Assembly: GCA_964432885.1 (NCBI GenBank)
Contig: CAYSPG010000019.1
Coordinates: 4,939-68,938 of the forward strand
Direction of reading: 5' to 3'
DNA from: CAYSPG01 sp964432885
GTDB taxonomy: Bacteria; Bacteroidota; Bacteroidia; AKYH767-A; OLB10
DNA: 64,000 nucleotides
Positions 7,017 to 14,704 of the stretch are shown here, piece after piece; position 1 is the first letter of the stretch; the number at the start of each line of letters is the position of its first letter. The translations under genes were made by a program, and so were the position numbers. Below the pieces are notes generated by a model, which did no database searches, had not been told where the DNA came from, and worked only from the letters and a program-made list of their open reading frames with translations.

Positions 7017-9020
7017 TTAGTAACTTAAAAGTTCAGATAGCTGTTTTTTAAATCTTTCTTTAGGTAAAAAATTCCATTCAAGTTTATTGCTCATAGGCAC
7101 AGGCGTATCCAAACTACCCGACCGAACAATAGGAGCATCCAAGTGCATAAAACATTCAGCGGCTATTACGGCTGCTATCTCCGCTCCTATTCCTCCTGTT
7201 AAAGTGTCTTCGTGAAGCACTAATACCTTTCCGGTTTTTTTTACTGAATTAAGTACAGTTTCCTTATCCCAAGGAAGCAGGGTGCGCAGATCAACCACAT
7301 CGGCCGAAATGTTTTTGTTTTCGTTTAATGCTTCAAGTGCCCAGTGTACACCCAGCCCATAAGTAATTACCGACACATCATTTCCTTGGGCAACCAATTT
7401 TGCTTTGCCAATTTCCTGTGTGTAATAGTCGTCAAACACTTCTTCGGTTACACTCCTGTAAAGCGCTTTGTGTTCAAAATACATTACAGGATTAGGGTCG
7501 GCAATGGAGGCATTCAATAACCCTTTAGCGTCAGCCGGAAATGCTGGGTACACAATTTTTAAACCAGGTACATGAAAAAACCAACTCTCGGTTGATTGGG
7601 AGTGAAACGGCCCTGCACCCACTGCTGCGCCTGTGGGCATACGCACCACCACATCGGCATTTTGCCCCCAGCGATAATGCGTTTTAGCAAGATTATTTAC
7701 AATCTGATTAAAACCACAGGTAACAAAATCGGCAAACTGCATTTCGACAATGGCCTTGTGCCCGTTTATTGCAAGGCCTAACCCCGCACCAACAATAGCG
7801 CTTTCGCAAATGGGTGTGTTGCGCACGCGCTCGCGGCCAAATTCATCCACAAAACCTTGAGTGGCTTTAAACACACCACCATATTCAGCCACATCCTGCC
7901 CCATTATTACAAGGTTTGGATAGCGCTGCATGCTTTGACGCATACCATCGGTAACGGCATCCAAAAAGCGTTTTTCGGTTTTTTTTCCCGAAAGGGGTTT
8001 TATAATTTCTGATGGTGCTTTTGCAAACATATCGTCCACTTCCAGCTGTGTGTTGGGTTCAGGTTCATTTTCTGCATAAGCAATTTCAAGATTTTTTTCT
8101 ATTTCATTTTTTATTTCTGAACGAAATAATTTTATCATCTCATCCGACAAAACTTTTTCAGCCAGCAAATAACTTTCGTAGTTTTTAATTGGATCCTTGC
8201 TGCCCCACTCATCAAATAAATGTTGCGGCACATACTTGGTTCCCGATGCTTCTTCGTGTCCGCGCATGCGGAATGTGCGTGCTTCAAAAATAAACGGCCG
8301 TGGGTTTTGCCTGATATCTTTAGCTATCGCATCAAGCGTAGTATATACTTCAAGTATGTTATTGCCGTCAACACTTACAGCATCCATGCCATAGCCAATG
8401 CCTTTATCTGCAAAACTTTTGCATTTAAACTGCTCGCTTGATGGAGTTGAGAGGCCGTAGCCATTGTTCTCAATAATAAATATTACGGGCAAATTCCAAA
8501 CGGCAGCCACATTTACCGCTTCATGAAAATCGCCTTCGCTGGTGCCGCCATCACCACTAAAAACGATGGTGGCCTTTTTATTTTTTTTTAACAGATGGGC
8601 AAGTGCAATTCCATCTGCTATTCCCATTTGCGGACCCAGATGCGAAATCATGCCAATAATTTTAAACTCCTGCGTTCCAAAATGAAAGGAACGGTCGCGG
8701 CCTTTGGTAAAACCGCCCGGCTTGCCCATCCATTGCGAAAACAACCTGTGCAACGGTATTCCTCGCGCGGTAAACACGCCCAGGTTGCGGTGCATTGGTA
8801 AAACATATTCGTCTGTTTGCAACACCATTCCGGCACCTACCGAAATAGCCTCCTGTCCAATGCCCGAAAACCACTTGGCAATTTTTCCCTGCCTTAAAAG
8901 CACCAGCATTTTTTCTTCAATAATTCGTGGCTTTATCAATTCGCGGTAAATGCGAATTAAAAAATCGTTTGAAAGTTCTTTTCTTTTAAAATCCATTTGT
9001 GTGTTCCTGTTATCAGCCAT
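7017..9020 (-). CDS. 2-oxoacid dehydrogenase E1, alpha and beta subunits fused
   Basis: This thiamine-diphosphate enzyme decarboxylates a 2-oxoacid, probably a branched-chain one or pyruvate, and passes the acyl group to lipoyl E2. The first half is E1-alpha, with the thiamine motif GDGGTSEGDFHEA...NNGYG near residue 155; the second half, from about residue 340, is E1-beta (VIMGQDVAEYGGVFKATQGF, HSQSTESWFFHVPGLK). The 667-residue fusion is a form common in Bacteroidota. E2 and E3 are not in the window. Its stop codon lies within the TTA target repeat of the neighbouring MITE. The substrate cannot be settled from sequence alone. Confidence 0.9.
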   Translation of the reverse strand: MADNRNTQMDFKRKELSNDFLIRIYRELIKPRIIEEKMLVLLRQGKIAKWFSGIGQEAISVGAGMVLQTDEYVLPMHRNLGVFTARGIPLHRLFSQWMGKPGGFTKGRDRSFHFGTQEFKIIGMISHLGPQMGIADGIALAHLLKKNKKATIVFSGDGGTSEGDFHEAVNVAAVWNLPVIFIIENNGYGLSTPSSEQFKCKSFADKGIGYGMDAVSVDGNNILEVYTTLDAIAKDIRQNPRPFIFEARTFRMRGHEEASGTKYVPQHLFDEWGSKDPIKNYESYLLAEKVLSDEMIKLFRSEIKNEIEKNLEIAYAENEPEPNTQLEVDDMFAKAPSEIIKPLSGKKTEKRFLDAVTDGMRQSMQRYPNLVIMGQDVAEYGGVFKATQGFVDEFGRERVRNTPICESAIVGAGLGLAINGHKAIVEMQFADFVTCGFNQIVNNLAKTHYRWGQNADVVVRMPTGAAVGAGPFHSQSTESWFFHVPGLKIVYPAFPADAKGLLNASIADPNPVMYFEHKALYRSVTEEVFDDYYTQEIGKAKLVAQGNDVSVITYGLGVHWALEALNENKNISADVVDLRTLLPWDKETVLNSVKKTGKVLVLHEDTLTGGIGAEIAAVIAAECFMHLDAPIVRSGSLDTPVPMSNKLEWNFLPKERFKKQLSELLSY

Positions 9021-9079
9021 TAATGCAACCTAAACATGCTGCTTAAAAATGGCGTTGGCAAATGTAATTTGAATTGCTT

Positions 9080-9087
9080 TAGTTTTG
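9080..9087 (+). promoter_or_regulatory. Promoter candidate (TTGG - 21 bp - TAGTTTTG)
   Basis: TAGTTTTG matches TAnnTTTG, and TTGG at 9055-9058 stands 21 bp upstream as a possible -33 box. The ATG of the tiny membrane protein is at 9092, so the message would be leaderless or nearly so. Confidence 0.35.
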
Positions 9088-9091
9088 TGGT

Positions 9092-9199
9092 ATGAACTGG
9101 CAAAACATAATGGTATATGTGATAATTGGGCTGGCAGTAGTATATCTTGTAAAAAGAGCTTTTAACAGGAAACAAAAGCCCGGTTGCGACAAGTGCTAA
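9092..9199 (+). CDS. FeoB-associated Cys-rich membrane protein (35 aa)
   Basis: The protein reads MNWQNIMVYVIIGLAVVYLV then KRAFNRKQKPGCDKC: one transmembrane helix, a basic stretch and a C-terminal CxxC-like pair (C-D-K-C). This is the form of the small proteins often found with the ferrous-iron transporter FeoB, but no feo gene is near here. The last nine codons and the following bases are repeated at 17724-17761 with only two silent differences, so a partial second copy exists. Function is unknown; metal binding by the cysteine tail is an inference. Confidence 0.7.
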   Translation: MNWQNIMVYVIIGLAVVYLVKRAFNRKQKPGCDKC

Positions 9200-9207
9200 A
9201 CAAAAAA
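9170..9207 (+). repeat. Direct repeat, copy 1: 3' end of the Cys-rich gene
   Basis: The 38 bases match 17724-17761 at 36 positions. The two differences (GAC/GAT and TGC/TGT) are silent in the Cys-rich protein frame. The pair bracket the 8.5-kb surface-protein block. Confidence 0.8.
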
Positions 9208-9301
9208 CTGTATGTTACTTTAATAAGGCACTGGCATAAAAAAAATAATATTATAAGTAGAGCGATAAAGATTTACCTTAGTACTTCTTAACTACTCTAC
9301 C

Positions 9302-9973
9302 ATGACCAAAACACATGTACTTGTAACCTGTGCCCAAATGCTATGGGGCACATCGGTGTTTGTAGGATTTAAAGACAATAAACTGTTAAACTGGATTAAC
9401 TTTAGCTATGTGCCGGTGCATTTACTTAACGGGCATAAAAACAAAAAATATGATGTTGTTTTATTTTTGTGTTTGGGGTATAAGAATGTGCTGGAAACAA
9501 TTGGTTTTTTAAAACAAAACTTTAAAAACAGCAAGTTGGTAGTACACTCAAACTTTGATGAAGCCGACTTTATTGCTCAACTGTATTTTACGGGAATAAG
9601 CGGGCATGTTACCTCTGAGGATGGGTTGGATGAACTTGCAAAGGCAATACATGAAGTTAAACTTGGAGGCACTTACCAGAGTGCGTGTACGGTAAGCATT
9701 ATTGCAAGTTATTATATGCTAAAACAACAAACAAAAACCACCAGCCCGCTTGCTGAATTAACCCTGCGCGAAACGGAAATATTTAAATATCTGTGTAATG
9801 GAAAAACCAATGCTGAAATTGCAGAAGAACTTTTTGTTAGCATAGATACCATACGCACACACCGCAACAATATTTACCATAAACTGGGCCTGCACGCAAT
9901 ATCCGACTTAATGATTTATGCCCGCAAAAACAACATTGATATTGCAATTCCAGAAAAAGGAAAAAAACCGTAA
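9302..9973 (+). CDS. LuxR-type regulator with a degenerate receiver domain
   Basis: The C-terminus (about residues 150-210) is a GerE/LuxR helix-turn-helix: LTLRETEIFKYLCNGKTNAE and IAEELFVSIDTIRTHRNNIY. The first 130 residues have the layout of a NarL-family receiver (YDVVLFLCLGYKN, KLVVHSNFDEADFIAQLYFTGISGHV) but lack the acidic pair and the phospho-acceptor aspartate, which would fall in VLFLCLG. It probably works without phosphorylation or binds another signal. No kinase is adjacent. It stands just upstream of the surface-protein block and could regulate it, which is only suggested by position. Confidence 0.85.
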   Translation: MTKTHVLVTCAQMLWGTSVFVGFKDNKLLNWINFSYVPVHLLNGHKNKKYDVVLFLCLGYKNVLETIGFLKQNFKNSKLVVHSNFDEADFIAQLYFTGISGHVTSEDGLDELAKAIHEVKLGGTYQSACTVSIIASYYMLKQQTKTTSPLAELTLRETEIFKYLCNGKTNAEIAEELFVSIDTIRTHRNNIYHKLGLHAISDLMIYARKNNIDIAIPEKGKKP

Positions 9974-10236
9974 GCTTATTTTTTGATTTTGCAATACTGC
10001 CGGTGCAGTATTTTATCTAATGCAAATGCATTACACGGCCTAATGCACTTGTATGATTTTGTGTACTGCATTTGCATGATTTTTAAAGAAAGTTTTGCAT
10101 TAGATTTTTGAATTGCTCTGCAATGTATCTTGATGTTTCTTAAACTAATGCACAATTTTTTTTGTGTTACACAGGCTTCTGAAAACGCATTTTGGCAGTA
10201 TATCTTTGATGTGCTAAATAACCCAAAAACCAAAGC

Positions 10237-10404
10237 ATGATACTGTTACTGTTATACGCTATTTATCTGATGTTGCCCATAGGCAGCTATGCTGTAAGGA
10301 AATACAGCAGTTATACCCGGCTTACCGTTGCAGTGTGCGCTTTGTTTATAGGGGCTAAAATGCCGCGCTGCATTGCGGCTATAGAGGCAGGGCTGCGCTT
10401 TTAA
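10237..10404 (+). CDS. Possible small membrane protein (55 aa)
   Basis: An open frame from ATG 10237 reads MILLLLYAIYLMLPIGSYAV, then basic residues, then a second hydrophobic stretch (LTVAVCALFIGAKMP). Two short membrane helices are plausible. I recognise no family. It sits between the LuxR gene and the surface-protein block in a stretch (9976-10505) otherwise without clear genes. The region 10021-10080 holds an inverted pair (ATGCAAATGCA / TGCATTTGCAT), and nothing else stands out. Confidence 0.3.
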   Translation: MILLLLYAIYLMLPIGSYAVRKYSSYTRLTVAVCALFIGAKMPRCIAAIEAGLRF

Positions 10405-10505
10405 ACACCGCAGCCACCACCGCACTTTTAATACAGTTATAACATTCGCACCATTTATTACAATGCTTTTAATAGAATGTGTATTTTTAAAGAAAAATAA
10501 ATAAA

Positions 10506-11498
10506 ATGAAAAATACTTATTTAATTATAATGCTACTTGCTGGTTCCTTATTCAACATTTCAAATGGCCAAAACTTAATTCCCAACTCAAGTTTTGAATT
10601 ATTGGATACATGCCCAAATGCTCAAAATCAGATGCATCATTGTTTAGGATGGGAAAACTGGCTCGCATCGCCTGATTATTATCATTCATGTGCGCCATGC
10701 TGCGCAGTATCCGTGCCTTATAACTTGCATAATATTAATCCTAATTTTCAAATACCACACTCGGGAGATGCCTACGCTGGATATTTTAATTACTGGACGA
10801 GAGCCTATGTATCTCCTTATCCATGGATAAGAGAACAAATCGCAGTTCAATTTATACAACCAATGCAAGTTGGCACGTCCTATAATTTTAGTATGAATGT
10901 TTCGTTAACAGATTACTTCAATGGTCCCTGCGCATCTAATAAAATAGGTGTGAAATTCACAACCCAGTCTTATTTATCCTATGGTAACCAGTTTATATCA
11001 CCGTTAGTGGATAATTCAGCTTCTATATACTTTGATACTTTAATTACAGACACAGCTAATTGGGTTACATTATCAGGTTTATTTGTAGCAGATTCTGCTT
11101 ATCAATATGCTGTTGTTGGCAATTTCTTTGATGATTTTAATGTCGACACCTTAATATTGGATACCAGTTTTTCACTTTGTTATTCGTATTATTTTGTTGA
11201 TGATGTTTGGCTGTCAGCGACAACAGGTATTGGAGATTTAGGTAATTCAAATCCATTAAAAATATATCCTAATCCTTTAATTACGGAATCAACGGTTGAA
11301 TTATCTGTGAAGAAAAAGAAGGCTGAAATTAGAATATACAATCATTTTGGATGTGATGTAACTAATCAATTCAGAATTAAAAACAACGAAAAAGGGTATG
11401 CAATTGAAAGGAACCAAATGGCAAGTGGCATTTATTTACTAAGTATTTTTCAGAATGATAATTCCTATTATTCTCAAAAATTAATCATCGATCATTAA
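10506..11498 (+). CDS. T9SS-sorted secreted protein, paralogue 1 of a tandem family
   Basis: A secreted protein of 330 residues. It has a signal peptide (LIIMLLAGSLFNISNGQ), an N-terminal globular domain starting NLIPNSSFELLDTCPN with PDYYHSCAPCCAVSVP, GDAYAGYF and a conserved VADSAYQYAVVGNFFDDF...YYFVDDVWL end, then a type A T9SS sorting domain (LKIYPNPLITESTVELS ... ASGIYLLSIF). The globular part has a jelly-roll-like, carbohydrate-binding look, which I infer from pattern only. Three relatives follow (12368 remnant, 12813, 13754). It is followed after 12 bp by a truncated fibre gene, and the pair repeats the layout of 13754/14705. Confidence 0.8.
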   Translation: MKNTYLIIMLLAGSLFNISNGQNLIPNSSFELLDTCPNAQNQMHHCLGWENWLASPDYYHSCAPCCAVSVPYNLHNINPNFQIPHSGDAYAGYFNYWTRAYVSPYPWIREQIAVQFIQPMQVGTSYNFSMNVSLTDYFNGPCASNKIGVKFTTQSYLSYGNQFISPLVDNSASIYFDTLITDTANWVTLSGLFVADSAYQYAVVGNFFDDFNVDTLILDTSFSLCYSYYFVDDVWLSATTGIGDLGNSNPLKIYPNPLITESTVELSVKKKKAEIRIYNHFGCDVTNQFRIKNNEKGYAIERNQMASGIYLLSIFQNDNSYYSQKLIIDH

Positions 11499-11509
11499 AC
11501 CAAATTAAA

Positions 11510-12133
11510 ATGAAAAAATATCAATATATCACAATAACTGCAGTGATGATTCTTATACTTTCGAATTCAGCAACTGCACAGTTTAGTATTCAGGCAACAA
11601 ATAATTGGTACACTGGCACTTCAAATGTTGACCGTTTAAACATTGGAACTGGGACAACATTTCCGGCCTTGTTATACTTGGATGGTGCCAACACCTATTC
11701 TTCAAACACAGGAAGTGTTTTCGAAACTAATGCGCCTTCTTCAACAACAACTAATTGGAAAATGGATCAAGGAGGCACTGAAAGTTTTAGGATTGAGAAT
11801 GCTTCAGGAAGTTCAAATGTTATAATGGGCACCACTGGGGCAGGAAGGCTTGATTTGTTTACAAATGGAACAGGAAATACGAGAGTGAGCGTATTAGGAA
11901 GTGGTAATACAGGTTATGTTGGAGTAGGCACAACTAGCCCTACATCCGTGCTACATATTGACGGCAACAACGGAACTTTAAATACAGGCGAAGTATTTAG
12001 AACCAATGCTGCCACCAATGCCGCTACTTATTGGCGTATGTATAGAGATGTGAGTGGTACACCAACTGAAATAGGGCGCTGGTGGAACGGTGGTGGTAGT
12101 TCAAGTTATGAGTTAAATATTGATGTCACCTGA
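11510..12133 (+). pseudogene. Truncated fibre-type surface protein
   Basis: The 207-residue frame begins with a signal peptide (MILILSNSATAQ) and contains the repeats of Bacteroidota tail-fibre-like proteins (GYVGVGTTSPTSVLHIDGNN, NAATYWRMYRDVSG). The full-length relative at 14705 is 1004 residues and ends in an S74 chaperone and a sorting domain; here the frame ends abruptly at TGA within a GC-rich palindrome (12126-12160). Loss of the chaperone and sorting domain makes it unlikely to be a functional surface fibre. It could still be a secreted fragment. Confidence 0.65.
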
Positions 12134-12160
12134 CGGGTCGCGCAGCCCCCGTCCAGGTGA
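12126..12160. repeat. GC-rich REP-like palindrome
   Basis: The arms TCACCTGACGGG and CCCGTCCAGGTGA pair with a single-base bulge around a GC-rich loop (tcgcgcagcc). The composition is strikingly unlike the AT-rich surroundings. It forms the 3' end of the truncated fibre gene, supplying its stop codon. This looks like a repetitive extragenic palindrome or the end of a mobile element rather than a native terminator: there is no T-run. Bases 12161-12367 that follow hold no gene that I can see. Confidence 0.65.
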
Positions 12161-12367
12161 TTCGCTTAACGTAAATCCACTCGCTTAAACAGATTTATAA
12201 TCCACAACTCATCCATTAAAATCCAAATCAGCATTGCGCCCATTACAAAAAATAAAATTCTCAACTGTATCAAAACAATCAATCACCTCGGGTTGGGAAA
12301 CGTAAACTTATTTTAGGACAACAGATGTTGATTGATGAGCGATTTTTAAATTAAAAAAAGTTGACCA

Positions 12368-12883
12368 ATGAAAAAAATATTTATAACTATTACTTTTCTT
12401 TTTTCGCAGATGTGCATTATTCAAAATTTAGTTAATAAACTGAGTTTTGAGAATATGGTTGCCTATCCATTTAATAATACCCATATAGATTTATCAAACT
12501 GGTTTAGAGCACTCCAAGTTGATGATGTAAAGGTATCTGCATATAAAGCTATTGAAAATACAAGAATAAAAACCTACTCAAACAATTCAAGCAAAATATT
12601 TCCAAACTCCGCCCGTGATTGGATAGTGCTGGAGGGTGAAGGCATAAAGTCAGTAGCAATCCTTAATGCCCTTGGAAGCGAAATAGGTTACTATCCAACG
12701 ACAGCCTCTACCCTCCGGCACCAAATAAATTTTGGTAAGTTAAGTTGTGGTGTTTATTTTTTAAAAATAAATATGATTGACGATACATTTCAAATACAAA
12801 ACTTCTTGTTCAATGAAAAAACTATATACGGCTTTTACTTTGTTTTTCTTTCAATTTTCCTTTGCTCAAAATCTAGTACCTAA
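12368..12883 (+). pseudogene. Internally deleted copy of the tandem T9SS protein family
   Basis: The frame starts like its neighbours (signal peptide, then QNLVNKLSFENMVAYPF in place of QNLVPNWSFEDTVACPT) but after about 45 residues jumps to the end of the globular domain (VDDVKVSAYKA) and the sorting domain. About 200 residues are missing. Its sorting domain (12611-12780) is almost identical at DNA level to that at 13551-13720, after which its normal stop is lost and the frame runs on into the signal-peptide region of the next gene. It looks like a non-functional recombination product. Confidence 0.75.
12611..12780 (+). repeat. 170-bp near-identical duplicate of the sorting-domain DNA at 13551-13720
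   Basis: The two stretches, 940 bp apart, differ at only two positions that I can find (giving Glu/Lys and Asn/Ser), while the DNA just upstream of each has diverged. The sharp edge at the GCCCGTGATTGG start points to gene conversion or a recent local duplication rather than conservation. Confidence 0.85.
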
Positions 12884-13757
12884 TTGGAGTTTTGAGGATA
12901 CTGTTGCTTGTCCAACTTATTACGGGCAGATTTTTAAAGCATTTGGATGGAAGGTATTTCGCGAAACCCCAGATTATTTCAATGCGTGTAATAATACAAC
13001 TGTTGGGGTTCCTTTAAATGATGCCGGTTTTCAAGTAGCATTAAGTGGCAATGCATATGCAGGATTAATAACATTTTCATCTTTTACAACCAATTATCGT
13101 GAAATAATTGGATGTGAATTAATACAACCTCTTATAGTAGGTCAAAAATATTTCGTATCACTATGGGCATCCAGAGCCTACAATCCTTCTTCAATAGTAT
13201 ATCTTTCAAGCAACAATATAGGAGTGCGATTTTCGATAGATTCGTCTTCATCTATTAGCCCTTCGACAATAAATAACAATGCTCATTTATCATTTAGCTC
13301 CATTATTACAGACACATTAAATTGGACACAAATCGTTGGGTCTTTTGTTGCAGATTCAGCCTACAGGTATTTATCAATTGGCAATTTTTTTGAGGATTCA
13401 AATACTTTAATCAATAATTTAGATACAAGCATCTTTAATCAATATGCTTATTATTATATTGATGATATAAAGATTTCCACCGATTCTGCTTTTGTAAATA
13501 CAGGCGTAAAAGTTTACACGAATAATTCAATAAAAAAATTTCCAAACCCTGCCCGTGATTGGATAGTGCTGGAGGGTAAAGGCATAAAGTCAGTAGCAAT
13601 CCTTAATGCCCTTGGAAGCGAAATAGGTTACTATCCAACGACAGCCTCTACCCTCCGGCACCAAATAAGTTTTGGTAAGTTAAGTTGTGGTGTTTATTTT
13701 TTAAAAATAAATATGATTGATGAACGGTATCAATTCGCTAAAATAGTAAAAGAATGA
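12813..13757 (+). CDS. T9SS-sorted secreted protein, paralogue 2
   Basis: I take the ATG at 12813 (MKKLYTAFTLFFFQFSFAQ, a clean signal peptide); the frame is open further upstream from 12777, but that adds 12 unlikely residues inside the remnant gene. The globular part repeats the family marks: NLVPNWSFEDTVACPTYYGQ, PDYFNACNN, GNAYAGLITF, VADSAYRYLSIGNFFED, YYYIDDIKIS. The type A sorting domain (FPNPARDWIVLEGKGIKS ... LSCGVYFLKIN) closes it. Substrates and ligands are unknown. Its stop overlaps the start of the next paralogue (ATGA at 13754), so they form an operon. Confidence 0.82.
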   Translation: MKKLYTAFTLFFFQFSFAQNLVPNWSFEDTVACPTYYGQIFKAFGWKVFRETPDYFNACNNTTVGVPLNDAGFQVALSGNAYAGLITFSSFTTNYREIIGCELIQPLIVGQKYFVSLWASRAYNPSSIVYLSSNNIGVRFSIDSSSSISPSTINNNAHLSFSSIITDTLNWTQIVGSFVADSAYRYLSIGNFFEDSNTLINNLDTSIFNQYAYYYIDDIKISTDSAFVNTGVKVYTNNSIKKFPNPARDWIVLEGKGIKSVAILNALGSEIGYYPTTASTLRHQISFGKLSCGVYFLKINMIDERYQFAKIVKE

Positions 13758-14692
13758 AAAGAATTATCATAATTGTTATATTGTTTCTTGCTCAGTTTAC
13801 TGTTGCACAGAATTTAGTTCCTAACCGGAGTTTTGAGGATACATTAACGTGTCCGACAATGCTTGCCCAGATAGTTTACTCTAATGGTTGGTCATCTTTT
13901 AGAGAGAGTCCAGATTATTTTAATTCATGTGCACCAAGTGGTGGGTTTAGCAACCCTTCAGTTCCATTAAACTCTTGGGGTTACCAATATCCTTTAACTG
14001 GAAATGCTTACGCTGGATTTTCGTCCTATTCAAAAAATAATGCAAACTGGCGAGAGTATTTGGGAATACAATTGAATCAGAATTTAGTAATTGGTCAGAA
14101 TTATTATATTTCCTTTCATGTTAGTCGGGCTTCAAGTATTTCAAATCATATGAATATTGCTAGCAATAAATTAGGATTAAAATTTTTTACAAATGCATAT
14201 TCTATGATGAATCCCGCGCCAGTAAATAATATAGTGCATCTGTTTTCTGATTCAATTATTGGAGATACAACCAATTGGATTGAAATAACTGGTTTTTTTA
14301 TTGCAGACTCTGCGTATCAGTATTTGTGTTTAGGTAATTTCTTCAATGATTCTGTTACCGGTATCATAAGTTATGACAGTAATGCAACTTATGCTTATTA
14401 CTATGTGGACGATGTAATTGTTATGGATTCAACAGTAACTGGAGAAAATGAATTTGAGAACCATGGTGCGATAAGTATTTATGAAAATTCTTTTACCGAT
14501 GAGGTGGTGATTCGAGGCAGCTATTTAAAATATGTTCAGATATATGATATAACGGGAAGAAAAGTAGTGGAACAGAACTGCACTATATCTCCTCATCGAA
14601 TTGATACAAGATGTTTAACCAAGGGCATGTATCTAGTCATGGTGACTACACGTGATGGTACATACTCACAAAAGGTAGTTAAACGAAAATAA
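13754..14692 (+). CDS. T9SS-sorted secreted protein, paralogue 3
   Basis: This 312-residue relative has a signal peptide ending FTVAQ, the family opening NLVPNRSFEDTLTCPTM, PDYFNSCAPSGGF, GNAYAGFSSY, IADSAYQYLCLGNFFND and YYYVDDVIV, and a more divergent type A sorting domain (SIYENSFTDEVVIRGSY ... LTKGMYLVMV). It overlaps paralogue 2 by 4 bp and is followed after 12 bp by the large fibre gene. Order (lectin-like protein then fibre) is the same as in 10506-12133, so the whole pair was probably duplicated. Function is not known; binding of glycans or other cells is a guess. Confidence 0.8.
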   Translation: MKRIIIIVILFLAQFTVAQNLVPNRSFEDTLTCPTMLAQIVYSNGWSSFRESPDYFNSCAPSGGFSNPSVPLNSWGYQYPLTGNAYAGFSSYSKNNANWREYLGIQLNQNLVIGQNYYISFHVSRASSISNHMNIASNKLGLKFFTNAYSMMNPAPVNNIVHLFSDSIIGDTTNWIEITGFFIADSAYQYLCLGNFFNDSVTGIISYDSNATYAYYYVDDVIVMDSTVTGENEFENHGAISIYENSFTDEVVIRGSYLKYVQIYDITGRKVVEQNCTISPHRIDTRCLTKGMYLVMVTTRDGTYSQKVVKRK

Positions 14693-14704
14693 AATAAAAT
14701 AAAA

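Noticed and set aside
9976..10233. 85-codon minus-strand frame after the LuxR gene
   Set aside because: It is Cys- and Lys-rich without family signs, lies in a low-complexity stretch rich in TGCATT, and nothing supports translation.
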